A stretch of DNA of 64,000 nucleotides from Marivita sp. (GCF_020055635.1 NZ_JAIPUT010000020.1:1-64000), one strand, 5' to 3'. Positions 51,847-60,815 are shown, counted from the stretch's first letter. Made by a program: numbers and translations. Notes: a model not told the origin generated them from the sequence alone.

Positions 51847-52065
51847 ATGGCATATGAAACAACCAGCATCAGCGGCGTAGGCACCGGCCTCATGGCTCGG
51901 CTGTCCACGCTGGTCACCGAGTATCGCGCCAATGTCGCGCGTCGCAAGGTCTATCGCAACACGCTGCGCGAACTCGACGCGCTGTCGCACCGCGATCTGC
52001 AGGATCTCGGAATGAACAAATCCGAGATTCGGCGCGTTGCATACCAGGCAGCTTACGAAAGCTGA
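51847..52065 (+). CDS. DUF1127 small RNA-binding-type protein (CcaF1-like)
   Basis: A 72-residue protein ending in the DUF1127 core (YRNTLRELDALSHRDLQDLG, then NKSEIRRVAYQAAY), a short arginine-rich helical domain. In Rhodobacter sphaeroides the DUF1127 protein CcaF1 is encoded just before the CcsR small RNAs and acts in RNA maturation and turnover. The same order here is a strong contextual match. The ATG at 51847 follows a short leader; the upstream frame is rejected. Confidence 0.9.
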   Translation: MAYETTSISGVGTGLMARLSTLVTEYRANVARRKVYRNTLRELDALSHRDLQDLGMNKSEIRRVAYQAAYES

Positions 52066-52114
52066 CGAAATTCCGGCGAGCATGGCCCCGACCGGGCCCC
52101 TTGCCACACAGGAT

Positions 52115-52300
52115 CGGACGCCCTCTCCTCCTCCCTGGGCGCTCCGAATAAGACGGTGGCACCTCTCCTCCTCCCTGGTGTCACCGTCACCCTATCTGGG
52201 TCTTCGGACCCGAACGTGCTCGGCATCCTCTCCTCCTCCCTGGATGTCGTGAACTGGAAGCGGTGGTGCCTCTCCTCCCTTGGCACCACCGTTTTTCTTT
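52115..52300 (+). ncRNA. Array of four CcsR-like small RNAs (CCTCCTCCC loops)
   Basis: Downstream of the DUF1127 gene are four hairpins. Three carry the identical 15-base loop CTCTCCTCCTCCCTG (52123, 52163, 52228); the fourth has the shortened CTCTCCTCCCTTG (52270). Stems: CGGACGCC with a 1-base bulge (52115-52146), GACGGTGGCAC (52152-52188), GGCATC (52221-52249) and CGGTGGTGCC / GGCACCACCG (52261-52291). A UUCG hairpin GGGTC-TTCG-GACCC (52198-52211) lies between two and three. In R. sphaeroides CcsR1-4 are cut from one transcript, respond to oxidative stress and act through these anti-Shine-Dalgarno-like loops. Confidence 0.88.
52261..52300 (+). terminator. Terminator of the CcsR array
   Basis: The fourth hairpin is a perfect 10-bp stem (CGGTGGTGCC / GGCACCACCG) followed by TTTTTCTTT, so the last small RNA also ends the operon. 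Confidence 0.85.
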
Positions 52301-52324
52301 GTCCGGAGGACAGCCACGCGCGGA

Positions 52325-52368
52325 ACGGGATTTCGAAATCCCGTGCGCAAGGTCCTTCGAAGGACCTT
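52325..52368. repeat. Pair of perfect 20-bp palindromes before valS
   Basis: ACGGGATTTCGAAATCCCGT (52325-52344) and AAGGTCCTTCGAAGGACCTT (52349-52368), both centred on TTCGAA, four bases apart. They lie between the CcsR terminator and valS. Confidence 0.9.
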
Positions 52369-52489
52369 CGCCCGGCCGACGCGATTTTCCGACACCGCCC
52401 GGGTTTTCCTTTCCCTGTCCATTCGCTAGATGAGGCGCAGCACTTTATCTGCGGCCCCTCGGGCGGCATCAGGATCGGGACGAGACCCC

Positions 52490-55400
52490 ATGGCTATGGA
52501 CAAGACATTCGACGCGCAGGCCGCCGAAGCGCGGCTCTACCAGGCGTGGGAAGACAGTGGCGCCTTCAAGGCGGGGGCCAATGCCTCGCGCGATGACACG
52601 TTCTGCGTGATGATCCCGCCGCCCAACGTCACGGGCAGCCTGCACATGGGTCACGCCTTCAACAACACGCTGCAGGACATTCTGGTCCGCTGGCACCGGA
52701 TGCGTGGTTTCGACACGCTCTGGCAGCCGGGCACCGACCATGCGGGCATCGCCACGCAGATGGTGACCGAGCGCGAGATGGCCGCCAATGGCGAGCCGAC
52801 GCGGCGCGAGATGGGGCGCGAGGCGTTTCTGACCCGCGTCTGGGAACAGAAGGTCAAGTCGCGCGGCACGATCATCGGGCAGCTCAAGCGGCTTGGCGCG
52901 TCGGCCGACTGGTCGCGCGAGGCCTTCACCATGGGGGGTGCATCTGGCGATCCCGACAAGGACAGCGGCGCGCCCAATTTCCATGACGCGGTGATCAAGG
53001 TCTTCGTCGACATGTACAACAAGGGCCTGATCTATCGCGGCAAGCGGCTGGTCAACTGGGACCCGCATTTCGAGACCGCGATTTCCGATCTCGAGGTCGA
53101 GAACACCGAGGTGCCGGGCCACATGTGGCACTTCAAGTACCCGCTCGCCGGCGGGGCGACCTATACCTATATCGAGAAAGACGAAGACGGGAACGTCGTG
53201 CTGGAAGAACAGCGCGACTATATTTCCATCGCGACGACGCGGCCCGAAACCATGCTGGGCGACGGCGCGGTTGCGGTTCATCCGTCGGATGAACGGTACG
53301 CCCCAATCGTCGGAAAGCTTTGCGAGATTCCGGTTGGGCCGAAAGAGCACCGCCGCCTGATCCCGATCATCACCGACGAGTATCCCGATCCCGAGTTCGG
53401 CTCGGGGGCGGTCAAGATCACCGGTGCGCATGACTTCAACGACTATGGCGTCGCCAAGCGGGGCGGCATTCCGTGCTACCGGCTGATGGACACCAAGGCG
53501 CATATGCGCGACGACGGCGCGCCTTATGCCGACGCGGCCGAGGTCGCGGGAAGCGTCGCGCGCGGCGAACGCACGCTGGACGAGATCGAGGTCGATGGCC
53601 TGAACCTCGTTCCCGATCACCTGCGCGGGCTGGACCGGTTCGAGGCGCGCACGCGCGTGGTCGAGGAAATCACCGCCGAAGGTCTGGCCGTCATGGTGCC
53701 GCCGACCGATCCGCGGCTGGGGTCCCCGAAGGCACCCGTGGCCCCGGAAGAGGGCGGCGAAGCGCGCGACGACACGCTGGTTCCGCTGGTCGAGGCCAAG
53801 CCGATCATGCAGCCCTTCGGCGACCGCTCCAAGGTGGTGATCGAGCCGATGCTGACCGACCAGTGGTTCGTGGACGCCGAAAAGATCGTCGGCCCGGCGC
53901 TCGACGCGGTGCGCAAGGGCGACGTCAGGATCGTGCCCGAGTCGGGCGAGCGGACCTATTATCACTGGCTGGAAAACATCGAACCCTGGTGCATCTCGCG
54001 CCAGCTCTGGTGGGGACATCAGATCCCGGTGTGGTACGGGTTCGACCTGTCCGGCGACGGGTTCGTGGATGACGAGGGCGACGGTGCGCTTGACCAGGTC
54101 GAGATGGGGCGCCTGCTGCTGGAGCAGAAGCTGGCGCGCGGCGCCGAGACGCATCACGCCGCTGCAAGCTTTGAAGAATTGCAGGACGCGTTCGGCGATG
54201 TGCTGTCGACCCTGCCGACCCCGCTGAACCATGCGCGGCTGGTCGAGGTGTCCGATCGCGCCGAGGCGCGGCACCTGCTGGCGACCAGCCTTGCCGACTA
54301 CGAGGCGCATGACCAGGATCCGACACGGCTGGTCTACCCGGTCTGGCGTGACCCCGATGTCCTCGACACCTGGTTCTCGTCCGGCCTCTGGCCGATCGGG
54401 ACGCTGGGCTGGCCCGAGGACACGCCGGAATTGCAGAAATACTTCCCGACCAGCGTTCTGGTGACGGGTCAGGACATCCTGTTCTTCTGGGTTGCGCGGA
54501 TGATGATGATGCAGCTTGCCGTGGTCGATCAGGTGCCGTTCCAGGACGTCTACCTGCACGGGCTGGTGCGTGACGCCAAGGGCAAGAAGATGTCCAAATC
54601 CTTGGGAAATGTCGTTGATCCCCTTGAGATCATTGACGAATACGGCGCGGATGCGCTGCGCTTCACCAATGCGGCGATGGCGTCGCTTGGCGGTGTGCTG
54701 AAACTCGACATGCAGCGGCTTGCCGGCTACCGGAACTTCGGAACCAAGCTCTGGAACGCGACGCGCTTTGCCGAGATGAACGGCGTGTTCGAGGCCCGCG
54801 CACCAGGCGCCGGGATCCCCAAGGCCACCGCGACGGTGAACCTTTGGATCATCGGCGAGACCGCCCGCGTGCGCGCCGAGGTGGATGCCGCCCTTGACGC
54901 CTACCGCTTCGACGACGCGGCAGCGGCGCTGTACCGCTTTGTCTGGGGCAAGGTCTGCGACTGGTATGTCGAGTTTTCCAAGCCGCTCCTGCTGGACGAG
55001 GGTCCGCAGACGGCCGAGACCAGGGCGACCATGGCCTGGGTCATCGACCAGTGCCTGATCCTGCTGCACCCGATCATGCCCTTCATCACCGAGGAACTGT
55101 GGGCCGTGACGGGGGATCGCGCCAAGATGCTGATCCATGCCGACTGGCCCACTTACGGCCCCGACCTGATCGACGCCGAGGCCGACCGCGAGATGAACTG
55201 GGTGATCGGGCTGATCGAGGGCATCCGGTCCGCGCGGCAGCAGATGCACGTGCCGGTGGGGCTTTACCTGCCGCTTGTGGTCACCGGCATGGACGATGCC
55301 GCGCGCGCCGCCTGGGGCCGCAACGAGGTGCTGATCAAGCGCCTGGCGCGGATCGACGACCTGACCGAGGTCGCGGCCTTCCCCAAGGGCTGTGCCACGG

Positions 55401-55657
55401 TGCCGGCCGAGGGCGCGACCTTTGGCATACCACTTGCCGACATCATCGACGTGGACGAGGAAAAGGCGCGTCTGGACAAGGCGTTGCAGAAGCTGGCCAA
55501 GGAGATCGGCGGCATGAAGGGGCGGTTGAACAACCCGAAATTCGTCGAAAGCGCGCCCGACGAGGTGGTCGAGGAAACACGCGCCAATCTCGCCGCGCGC
55601 GAGGACGAGGCGGCCAAGCTGCAGGATGCGCTGAACCGACTGGCCGAACTGGGCTGA
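52490..55657 (+). CDS. valS: Valyl-tRNA synthetase
   Basis: A 1055-residue class Ia synthetase that charges tRNA-Val. The HIGH-type motif is [14 protein letters not shown] (about residue 49) and the KMSKS loop is [12 protein letters not shown]; between them lies the editing domain ([16 protein letters not shown]). The C-terminal coiled coil is [19 protein letters not shown]. The ATG at 52490 is chosen over an upstream in-frame start by family length. A large open frame on the opposite strand is a shadow caused by G+C-rich codon use. Confidence 0.97.
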   Translation: MAMDKTFDAQAAEARLYQAWEDSGAFKAGANASRDDTFCVMIPPPNVTGSLHMGHAFNNTLQDILVRWHRMRGFDTLWQPGTDHAGIATQMVTEREMAANGEPTRREMGREAFLTRVWEQKVKSRGTIIGQLKRLGASADWSREAFTMGGASGDPDKDSGAPNFHDAVIKVFVDMYNKGLIYRGKRLVNWDPHFETAISDLEVENTEVPGHMWHFKYPLAGGATYTYIEKDEDGNVVLEEQRDYISIATTRPETMLGDGAVAVHPSDERYAPIVGKLCEIPVGPKEHRRLIPIITDEYPDPEFGSGAVKITGAHDFNDYGVAKRGGIPCYRLMDTKAHMRDDGAPYADAAEVAGSVARGERTLDEIEVDGLNLVPDHLRGLDRFEARTRVVEEITAEGLAVMVPPTDPRLGSPKAPVAPEEGGEARDDTLVPLVEAKPIMQPFGDRSKVVIEPMLTDQWFVDAEKIVGPALDAVRKGDVRIVPESGERTYYHWLENIEPWCISRQLWWGHQIPVWYGFDLSGDGFVDDEGDGALDQVEMGRLLLEQKLARGAETHHAAASFEELQDAFGDVLSTLPTPLNHARLVEVSDRAEARHLLATSLADYEAHDQDPTRLVYPVWRDPDVLDTWFSSGLWPIGTLGWPEDTPELQKYFPTSVLVTGQDILFFWVARMMMMQLAVVDQVPFQDVYLHGLVRDAKGKKMSKSLGNVVDPLEIIDEYGADALRFTNAAMASLGGVLKLDMQRLAGYRNFGTKLWNATRFAEMNGVFEARAPGAGIPKATATVNLWIIGETARVRAEVDAALDAYRFDDAAAALYRFVWGKVCDWYVEFSKPLLLDEGPQTAETRATMAWVIDQCLILLHPIMPFITEELWAVTGDRAKMLIHADWPTYGPDLIDAEADREMNWVIGLIEGIRSARQQMHVPVGLYLPLVVTGMDDAARAAWGRNEVLIKRLARIDDLTEVAAFPKGCATVPAEGATFGIPLADIIDVDEEKARLDKALQKLAKEIGGMKGRLNNPKFVESAPDEVVEETRANLAAREDEAAKLQDALNRLAELG

Positions 55658-56103
55658 ACCGAAGGCGTCCGCCGGCCAGGGTGCGTGACATCGCGCACCC
55701 CAAGGGCCAGAGCCGCATCCTGTAGGGTGTGCTTGCAGGCACGCCGCGCGAAAGGGTCGGACAGGCAAGACCTGCCCGACCCACGCCGGACATCCGGTCG
55801 GGTCAGACCCGCCGGGTGCAGTCGTGATGTGGGATGGGGGTCATCCCTGTTCAAGAGGAAGAAGCGGCGCCGCCCCGTTCGGGCCCTGACCGTGCTCTTC
55901 TGCGTCGGGAGATGTCCCCCGGACCTGTACCCCCTCGCGAGGGGCCTCGTGTGACCGGTCTCTCATGGTCGTCCCCGCTGCCGGGGCTTCAAGAGCACTG
56001 CCCTTTCTGTCGCGGTGTGGGAGTGACCCTGTCCGCTCGATGCGCATCGTGTGTGGGGTTCTGACGCTCATCGGTTAAGACTCCGGAAATCAAGCGCGCG
56101 GGG
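55658..56103. other. Gene-free region between valS and trkH
   Basis: These 446 bases hold no frame I can support. A strong hairpin GGGTCGGACAGG / CCTGCCCGACCC (55754-55782, one mismatch) probably ends the valS transcript without a clear U-run. Other self-complementary stretches are CCCCTCGCGAGGGG (55931-55944) and CCCCG..CGGGG near 55975. The base composition is high in G+C throughout; a structured RNA cannot be excluded. Confidence 0.4.
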
Positions 56104-56147
56104 AAAGGGCTTTCGAAAGCCCTTTTCAAACCCGTTCGAACGGGTTT
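56104..56147. repeat. Pair of perfect palindromes at the trkH 3' end
   Basis: AAGGGCTTTCGAAAGCCCTT extended by one A/T pair (56104-56125) and AAACCCGTTCGAACGGGTTT (56128-56147), both centred on TTCGAA. The frameshifted tail of trkH reads into the second one. Confidence 0.9.
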
Positions 56148-57616
56148 TCAGCGCTCACCGAGACGGGATCACGCACGCCAGAAGTTGACAGTGAAGATGG
56201 CGTAGACCGCAAGAAGCTCCAGCCGCCGACCAGCATCCCCAGCGAAAGCATCCATTTCGCGGTATCGTTGAGCCCCGCGAAATTGCCCGCCGGGCCGATT
56301 TCCGGACCAAGCCCCGGACCGATATTGGCAAGCGCCGCAGCCGCGCCGGACACCGAGGTGATCAGGTCCAGGCCGGTCATGCTCAGGGCGACCGACAGGA
56401 CGCCCAGCGAGATCACGAAGAAGACGAAGAACGAGATCACCGAGTTCATCACGTCTTCGCCCACCGGACGTCCGGCATAGCGTGGCATGAAGATGCCATG
56501 CGGCGACCGGATCTTGCGCAGTTGAACCTTGATCGACGTGAAAAGCAGCTGGTAGCGGAAGATCTTGATCGAACACGAGGTCGATCCCGCGCAGCCGCCG
56601 ATCAGCCCGATGAAGAAGAAGATCGCGATCAGGAACGGCCCCCACAGCATGTAGTTGACGCTGGCATAGCCGGTGCCGGTCATGATCGACACGATGTTGA
56701 ACAGCGCCTCGCGGAAGGCCTGTTCGGGATGGTGCGGAAAGATCCGGGTGAGCGTGAAAGCGGTGATCGCCACGAGTACGGCAATCGTCGCCACGAATGC
56801 GCGGATCTGGCTGTCTTTCCACAGCACCTCGTAATTGCCCCTGCTCATCTGCACGAAGCGGACGAAGGGCAATGCCGCGGCAATCATGAAGGCGGCGGCG
56901 ACATATTCGGCGGGTCCCTGAAAAACTCCGAAGGAGGCGTCGTAATTGGAGAAGCCGCCGGTCGATACGGTGGTCAGGGCGTGCACCGTGGCATCGAAGA
57001 ACCCCATTCCGACGATGTAATAGCTCATCGTGCAGGCGATCGTGATGGCGATGTAGATGGTCGAGATCGAGGCCGAGATCTGGGTCGCACGGGGCAGGAT
57101 CTTGCCCATCGTGTCGAACGCTTCGGAGCGAAAGATCTGCATCCCGCCGACCCGCAATTCCGGCAGGAAGACCATGGCGACAACGATGATGCCGATGCCC
57201 CCCAGCCATTGCAGCAACCCGCGCCAGAGCAGGATGCCCTTGGGCAGATCGTCGAGCCCGGAAAAGACCGTGGAGCCGGTGGTCGTCAGGCCCGACATCG
57301 CCTCGAAGAAGGCGTCGATGAACCGCGCCTCCGTGGCCCCCAGAACGAACGGAATCGCGCCGAAAAAGGGCAGCGCCACCCAGACACCGGTGGTCAGCAG
57401 GAAGGTCTGCTGGATCGTCAGCCCTTCCTTCACGCCGTTGGCCGAGGCCAGCGCGATCAACCCGCCGGAAAACATCGTCAGAACAGAGCTTTGCAGGAAG
57501 ACAGGCCATTCGCCCCTGCCCTCGGCAAGATCGACCAGCATCGGCAGGATCATCGTCGCCCCGAGAATCGCGACCAGAAGGCCGATCACATATGTAACGG
57601 GACGGATGTCGAACAT
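56126..57616 (-). CDS. trkH: TrkH-family potassium uptake protein, frameshifted at the C-terminus
   Basis: A 496-residue as-read potassium channel/transporter subunit with four M1-P-M2 repeats, for example EAMSGLTTTGSTVFSGLDDL, ALTTVSTGGFSNYDASFG, NIVSIMTGTGYASVNY and ALANIGPGLGPEIGPAG, the selectivity-filter loops. At about 56222 one base is missing: the reading frame changes from the expected GRLELLAVYAIFTVNFWRA (stop at 56169) to GWSFLRSTPSSLSTSGV, running into palindromic DNA. The last helix is therefore lost as sequenced. The TrkA partner is not in the window. Either a sequence error or a real truncation. Confidence 0.85.
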   Translation of the reverse strand: MFDIRPVTYVIGLLVAILGATMILPMLVDLAEGRGEWPVFLQSSVLTMFSGGLIALASANGVKEGLTIQQTFLLTTGVWVALPFFGAIPFVLGATEARFIDAFFEAMSGLTTTGSTVFSGLDDLPKGILLWRGLLQWLGGIGIIVVAMVFLPELRVGGMQIFRSEAFDTMGKILPRATQISASISTIYIAITIACTMSYYIVGMGFFDATVHALTTVSTGGFSNYDASFGVFQGPAEYVAAAFMIAAALPFVRFVQMSRGNYEVLWKDSQIRAFVATIAVLVAITAFTLTRIFPHHPEQAFREALFNIVSIMTGTGYASVNYMLWGPFLIAIFFFIGLIGGCAGSTSCSIKIFRYQLLFTSIKVQLRKIRSPHGIFMPRYAGRPVGEDVMNSVISFFVFFVISLGVLSVALSMTGLDLITSVSGAAAALANIGPGLGPEIGPAGNFAGLNDTAKWMLSLGMLVGGWSFLRSTPSSLSTSGVRDPVSVSAENPFERV

Positions 57617-57649
57617 GGCGCAAAGCGTTGGCCCCGGAGCGCCGGGGTG

Positions 57650-57907
57650 TCAAGCATCCGGCGGCGGGTTCGGATGCATTGTTTCGGCAAAGCAGTCTTC
57701 GAACACGAAGGGCAGGATGTCCTCCCGCGTCAGACCGAACGCCGCCAGTTCCGCGTCGCTCATCGCTTCGAGCCGCAGGATGCTGTCCAGGCGGGGCCGG
57801 ATATAGACGGCCGGGTTGAAACCCTGCCCCTTCTCGGCAAAGAACAGGTCGATCCGGGATCGCAGGCCCGGCCGGATGAATGTCATCTGTAGGCTGTCTT
57901 CACGCAT
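57650..57907 (-). CDS. Small protein of unknown function, DUF1127-like tail
   Basis: An 85-residue protein. Its segment LRLEAMSDAELAAFGLTRED resembles the C-terminal half of DUF1127 proteins (leucine, SDAEL, GLTRxD), followed by ILPFVFEDCFAETMHPNPPP. No membrane segment. It starts at ATG 57907 and ends 33 bases before trkH on the same strand, so the two may be co-transcribed. I cannot assign a function. Confidence 0.65.
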   Translation of the reverse strand: MREDSLQMTFIRPGLRSRIDLFFAEKGQGFNPAVYIRPRLDSILRLEAMSDAELAAFGLTREDILPFVFEDCFAETMHPNPPPDA

Positions 57908-57927
57908 TGGAAACCTCTTTGACTGTG

Positions 57928-57972
57928 GCGCGGTCGGTTTCCTCCCGCCTGCGAGGTTAGCGCGGTCGGTTT
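57928..57972. promoter_or_regulatory. 13-bp direct repeat upstream of the small gene
   Basis: GCGCGGTCGGTTT occurs at 57928-57940 and again at 57960-57972, 32 bases (three helical turns) apart, just upstream of the small gene. It looks like a regulator site. Confidence 0.4.
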
Positions 57973-58134
57973 ACAAAAATGTAAAGCGATCGACGCCCCG
58001 CTCCCGAAAGCCGGCGGACCTGTGGGGCAGACACGACAGATTGCACCGCAAGACATGTGGTTGTGCTTGCCGAAACGGCACAGCGGTCAGGAATTCAGCA
58101 CTTGAAAGGCAGGCCGGCGACAGGACGCAGCACG

Positions 58135-58161
58135 AAAAACGGCGACCGAAGCCGCCGTTTT
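58135..58161 (-). terminator. Intrinsic terminator of folE2
   Basis: AAAACGGCG pairs with CGCCGTTTT (58136-58144 with 58153-58161); on the minus strand a run of T follows. It lies 26 bases after the folE2 stop. Confidence 0.75.
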
Positions 58162-58186
58162 CAAGAACTGCGCTGACATTCAGCCC

Positions 58187-59284
58187 CTATCCGACATGAA
58201 ACAGGGTCGAGAACAGCTTCGGATCAAGGCTTTCGGCCGCGAACAGATCGCCCTCGGTCAGCACCGAGACGGCGTCGTGGCTGTGAAGGCTTTCCTGGTG
58301 GCTGGCCAGCACGCGATAATCACCGATGCGCGGGTCTGCCTGCAATTGTTCGGCGAAAAGCCGCGCGGCATCCTCGACGAAGATCGGGTTGGCCGCGTTC
58401 AGTTCGGCAAAGGCCTGTTCGTCCTCGCGCTTGACCATGACCTGGGTTTCCGTTGGAACCGCCTCGCGGCACATGTCGATCAGGTCTTCGAACCACAGGC
58501 ACTTGCCGGTCTTCACCTCGACCGAGATCCGCGCGACCGACCGCTGCGAATGCGGCGTGGCCAGTTGCCCGCGCTCGCGCCGGGCATGTTCCGACAGTTC
58601 GAGCGAACAGGGGCAGGTCGAGCTGTAGACGTAATCCAGGTGCATGATCGTCCGGCGCACGCCGCCCATGTCCACCAGTTCGAGCGCGATGTCGTAATAC
58701 TGGAACCCCGCCAGCCCGGAGCGCAGGCTGTTCACCCGCATCGGGAAGGACAGGCGCATGTTGATGCGAGCATCGAAAGATTCGAGATCCGACTTGTAAT
58801 CATCCAGCGCCGCCTCGATCACGCCGAAACTGAAGGTCTTGTCGGCATGCACGTAGAACGACCGCATGATGCGGCTCATGTTGATGCCCTTCTTGTCGGC
58901 ATCGAGGCTGACCGTGCCGGTGACGCTGGTTTCCAGTGTCAGATCGCCATTGTCGCGGGTGTGATAGCTGATCGGCAGGCGGAAATTGGAGATGCCGACA
59001 TGCTGGATGCCGCGATTGGCCCCCCGGATCAGCGCCGAGGGCCCGTTCTGCAAATCCGGCAGCGAGGCCTTGTAGTCGCCGTCCACGACAAAGTCCTCGG
59101 GATACTCCCGCGCCAGCACCGGGTAGCCATCCGGTTCAGCCTCGACCAGCCGGCGCAGAACCGGGTCGACCTGGTCGATCTCGCCATCATGAGACTTGCC
59201 GGCCCATTGCCGCAGCAGCGCCAACGCGGCCTCTGCCTCTTCGCGGCTGGGTTTGCGGTCGATTTCGGGTGTATGGATATTCAT
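58187..59284 (-). CDS. folE2: GTP cyclohydrolase I, type IB (FolE2)
   Basis: A 365-residue FolE2. The metal-binding cysteine lies in YSSTCPCSLELSEHARRERG; GIQHVGISNFRLPISYHTRD and the QVMVKREDEQAFAELN segment are also typical. It makes dihydroneopterin triphosphate for folate and queuosine synthesis and, unlike FolE, works without zinc, so it is often induced under zinc limitation. I chose ATG 59284, with GAGGGG upstream; the first 31 residues of the longer frame are not conserved. No Zur box is evident. Confidence 0.93.
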   Translation of the reverse strand: MNIHTPEIDRKPSREEAEAALALLRQWAGKSHDGEIDQVDPVLRRLVEAEPDGYPVLAREYPEDFVVDGDYKASLPDLQNGPSALIRGANRGIQHVGISNFRLPISYHTRDNGDLTLETSVTGTVSLDADKKGINMSRIMRSFYVHADKTFSFGVIEAALDDYKSDLESFDARINMRLSFPMRVNSLRSGLAGFQYYDIALELVDMGGVRRTIMHLDYVYSSTCPCSLELSEHARRERGQLATPHSQRSVARISVEVKTGKCLWFEDLIDMCREAVPTETQVMVKREDEQAFAELNAANPIFVEDAARLFAEQLQADPRIGDYRVLASHQESLHSHDAVSVLTEGDLFAAESLDPKLFSTLFHVG

Positions 59285-59406
59285 GCGCAGGCCCCCTCGC
59301 CTGTTGGACATGCCCTCAAGATAAGCGCGTCCCCGATTAAGTCCACTTACCTGAGTGTACGTCATATCATGTAGCACGGATCAATCTTAAGGGGAAAAAG
59401 CCGCGG

Positions 59407-60585
59407 TCAGACTGCGTCCAGCGCCCCCAGGATATCGTCGATCAAGTCGCCCGTATCTTCGATACCGACAGAAAGTCGCACCAAACCGTCGGTAATGCCC
59501 AGAATGGCACGCTGCTCGGCACTCAGCCGCTGGTGGGTTGTCGTGGCGGGATGGGTGACGATGCTTTTCGCATCCCCGAGATTGTTGGAGATCAGGATCA
59601 CCTGCAGCGCGTTCAGAAACGCAAAGGCCGCCGCCTTGCCGCCCGCCAGTTCCAGCGCCAGCATGGTCCCGCCCGACCCCATCTGGCGCTGTGCCAAGGC
59701 GGCCTGCCTGTGCGACGGCAATCCGGGATAGATCACCTGTTTCAGCCTGGCATGCCCGTCCAGCGCCTCTGCTATGGCCAGCGCCGAATGCGCCTGAGCG
59801 CGGACGCGCAAATCCAGCGTTTCCAGCCCCTTCAGCTGCACCCAGGCCGTAAACGGCGACATCGACCCGCCGGTATGCTTCATGTAGGGCTCGACCACCT
59901 TGCGGATATGGTCGCGCGTGCCAAGGATCACGCCGCCAAGGGTGCGCCCCTGCCCGTCGATATGCTTGGTCGAGGAATAGATGATCACATCCGCGCCCTG
60001 AGCCAGCGCATCCGAATACACCGGGGTGGAAAACACGTTGTCCACCACCACCAGCGCGCCCTGGGCATGCGCGATCTCGGACACGGCCGCGATATCGACC
60101 AGTTCCAGCGTCGGGTTCGACATCGACTCGAAAAACACCGCCTTTGTGTCGGGGCGCACAGCGGCGCGCCACTGGTCCAGATCGGCCCCGTCGACCAGGG
60201 TCACCTCGACGCCGAACCGCGGCAGGATATCCTCGACAATATAGAGACACGATCCGAAAAGAGCGCGCGCCGACACGAGGTGGTCACCCGCCTTGAGCAT
60301 CGACATCAGCGCGCCATTGACGGCCGCCATACCGCTTGCCGTGGCAAAGGCGTCCTCCGCCCCTTCGAGCATCGCGATGCGTTCCTCGAACATCGCCACG
60401 GTGGGGTTGCCGTAGCGGGCATAGATATATTCGTCCGGTCCGGACTTGATGAATCGCTGCTCGGCCTGTTCGGCGCTGTCATAGACAAAGCCCTGCGTGA
60501 GAAAGATCGCTTCGCTGACCTCGCCCCACTGGCTGCGTTTGGTGCCGCCATGCACCAGTTTCGTCCGTGGTTTTCTGTCTTTCAT
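59407..60585 (-). CDS. metZ: O-succinylhomoserine sulfhydrylase MetZ
   Basis: A 392-residue PLP enzyme of the Cys/Met gamma class. The PLP lysine is in IYSSTKHIDGQGRTLGG and the N-terminal YDSAEQAEQRF and YARYGNPTVAMFE blocks are MetZ-like. It makes homocysteine from O-succinylhomoserine and sulfide. A SAM-II riboswitch and a terminator in front support methionine biosynthesis. The ATG at 60585 is used; an upstream in-frame ATG overlaps the terminator. Confidence 0.93.
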   Translation of the reverse strand: MKDRKPRTKLVHGGTKRSQWGEVSEAIFLTQGFVYDSAEQAEQRFIKSGPDEYIYARYGNPTVAMFEERIAMLEGAEDAFATASGMAAVNGALMSMLKAGDHLVSARALFGSCLYIVEDILPRFGVEVTLVDGADLDQWRAAVRPDTKAVFFESMSNPTLELVDIAAVSEIAHAQGALVVVDNVFSTPVYSDALAQGADVIIYSSTKHIDGQGRTLGGVILGTRDHIRKVVEPYMKHTGGSMSPFTAWVQLKGLETLDLRVRAQAHSALAIAEALDGHARLKQVIYPGLPSHRQAALAQRQMGSGGTMLALELAGGKAAAFAFLNALQVILISNNLGDAKSIVTHPATTTHQRLSAEQRAILGITDGLVRLSVGIEDTGDLIDDILGALDAV

Positions 60586-60613
60586 GTCTTCACCTGCGTG
60601 GGCCCGGCCCATC

Positions 60614-60649
60614 AAAAAAGCCCCGTTCCGGCCAAGCGAAAGGGGCTTT
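60614..60649 (-). terminator. Riboswitch expression-platform terminator before metZ
   Basis: On the minus strand AAAGCCCC and GGGGCTTT pair (60642-60649 with 60617-60624) and are followed by TTTTTT. It lies between the SAM-II aptamer and metZ, as expected for transcriptional control by SAM. Confidence 0.8.
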
Positions 60650-60656
60650 CGGCTGA

Positions 60657-60725
60657 CCTTTTAGCGGCATGTTTTCCGCCGGGTTTCCCCGGCGAGTGGC
60701 CCGCAATCCGGTAACAAATCGCCAC
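60657..60725 (-). promoter_or_regulatory. SAM-II riboswitch
   Basis: On the minus strand GTGGC pairs with GCCAC around GATTTGTTACCGGATTGCGG, followed after an inserted GAAA-loop hairpin by AACATGCCGCTAAAAGG. These match the SAM-II consensus (stem, GATTT..ACCG.ATTGC, stem, then GCTAAAA with pseudoknot). Known to control metA/metX/metZ in alphaproteobacteria. Confidence 0.9.
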
Positions 60726-60793
60726 AACGGTGCATTAGACCCATTGGGACCCGAAATCAAGCAACGACCGCGCTTCAGCGCACAGCCCCCTGC

Positions 60794-60815
60794 TTCTTCT
60801 CTTTCCAAATATGCA
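60794..60815. repeat. Dispersed intergenic element, copy 3
   Basis: Third exact copy of the 22-base element. It lies between the helicase gene and metZ (both minus), in the same orientation relative to transcription as copy 2. Confidence 0.8.

Noticed and set aside
52469-55768. 1099-residue open frame on the minus strand opposite valS
   Set aside because: valS on the plus strand has all synthetase motifs; the antisense frame has biased, low-complexity composition (Arg, His, Gly, Pro) typical of G+C-rich shadows.
55834-56064. 76-residue plus-strand frame in the valS-trkH gap, and its minus-strand counterpart
   Set aside because: Neither has a ribosome site, a motif or plausible composition.
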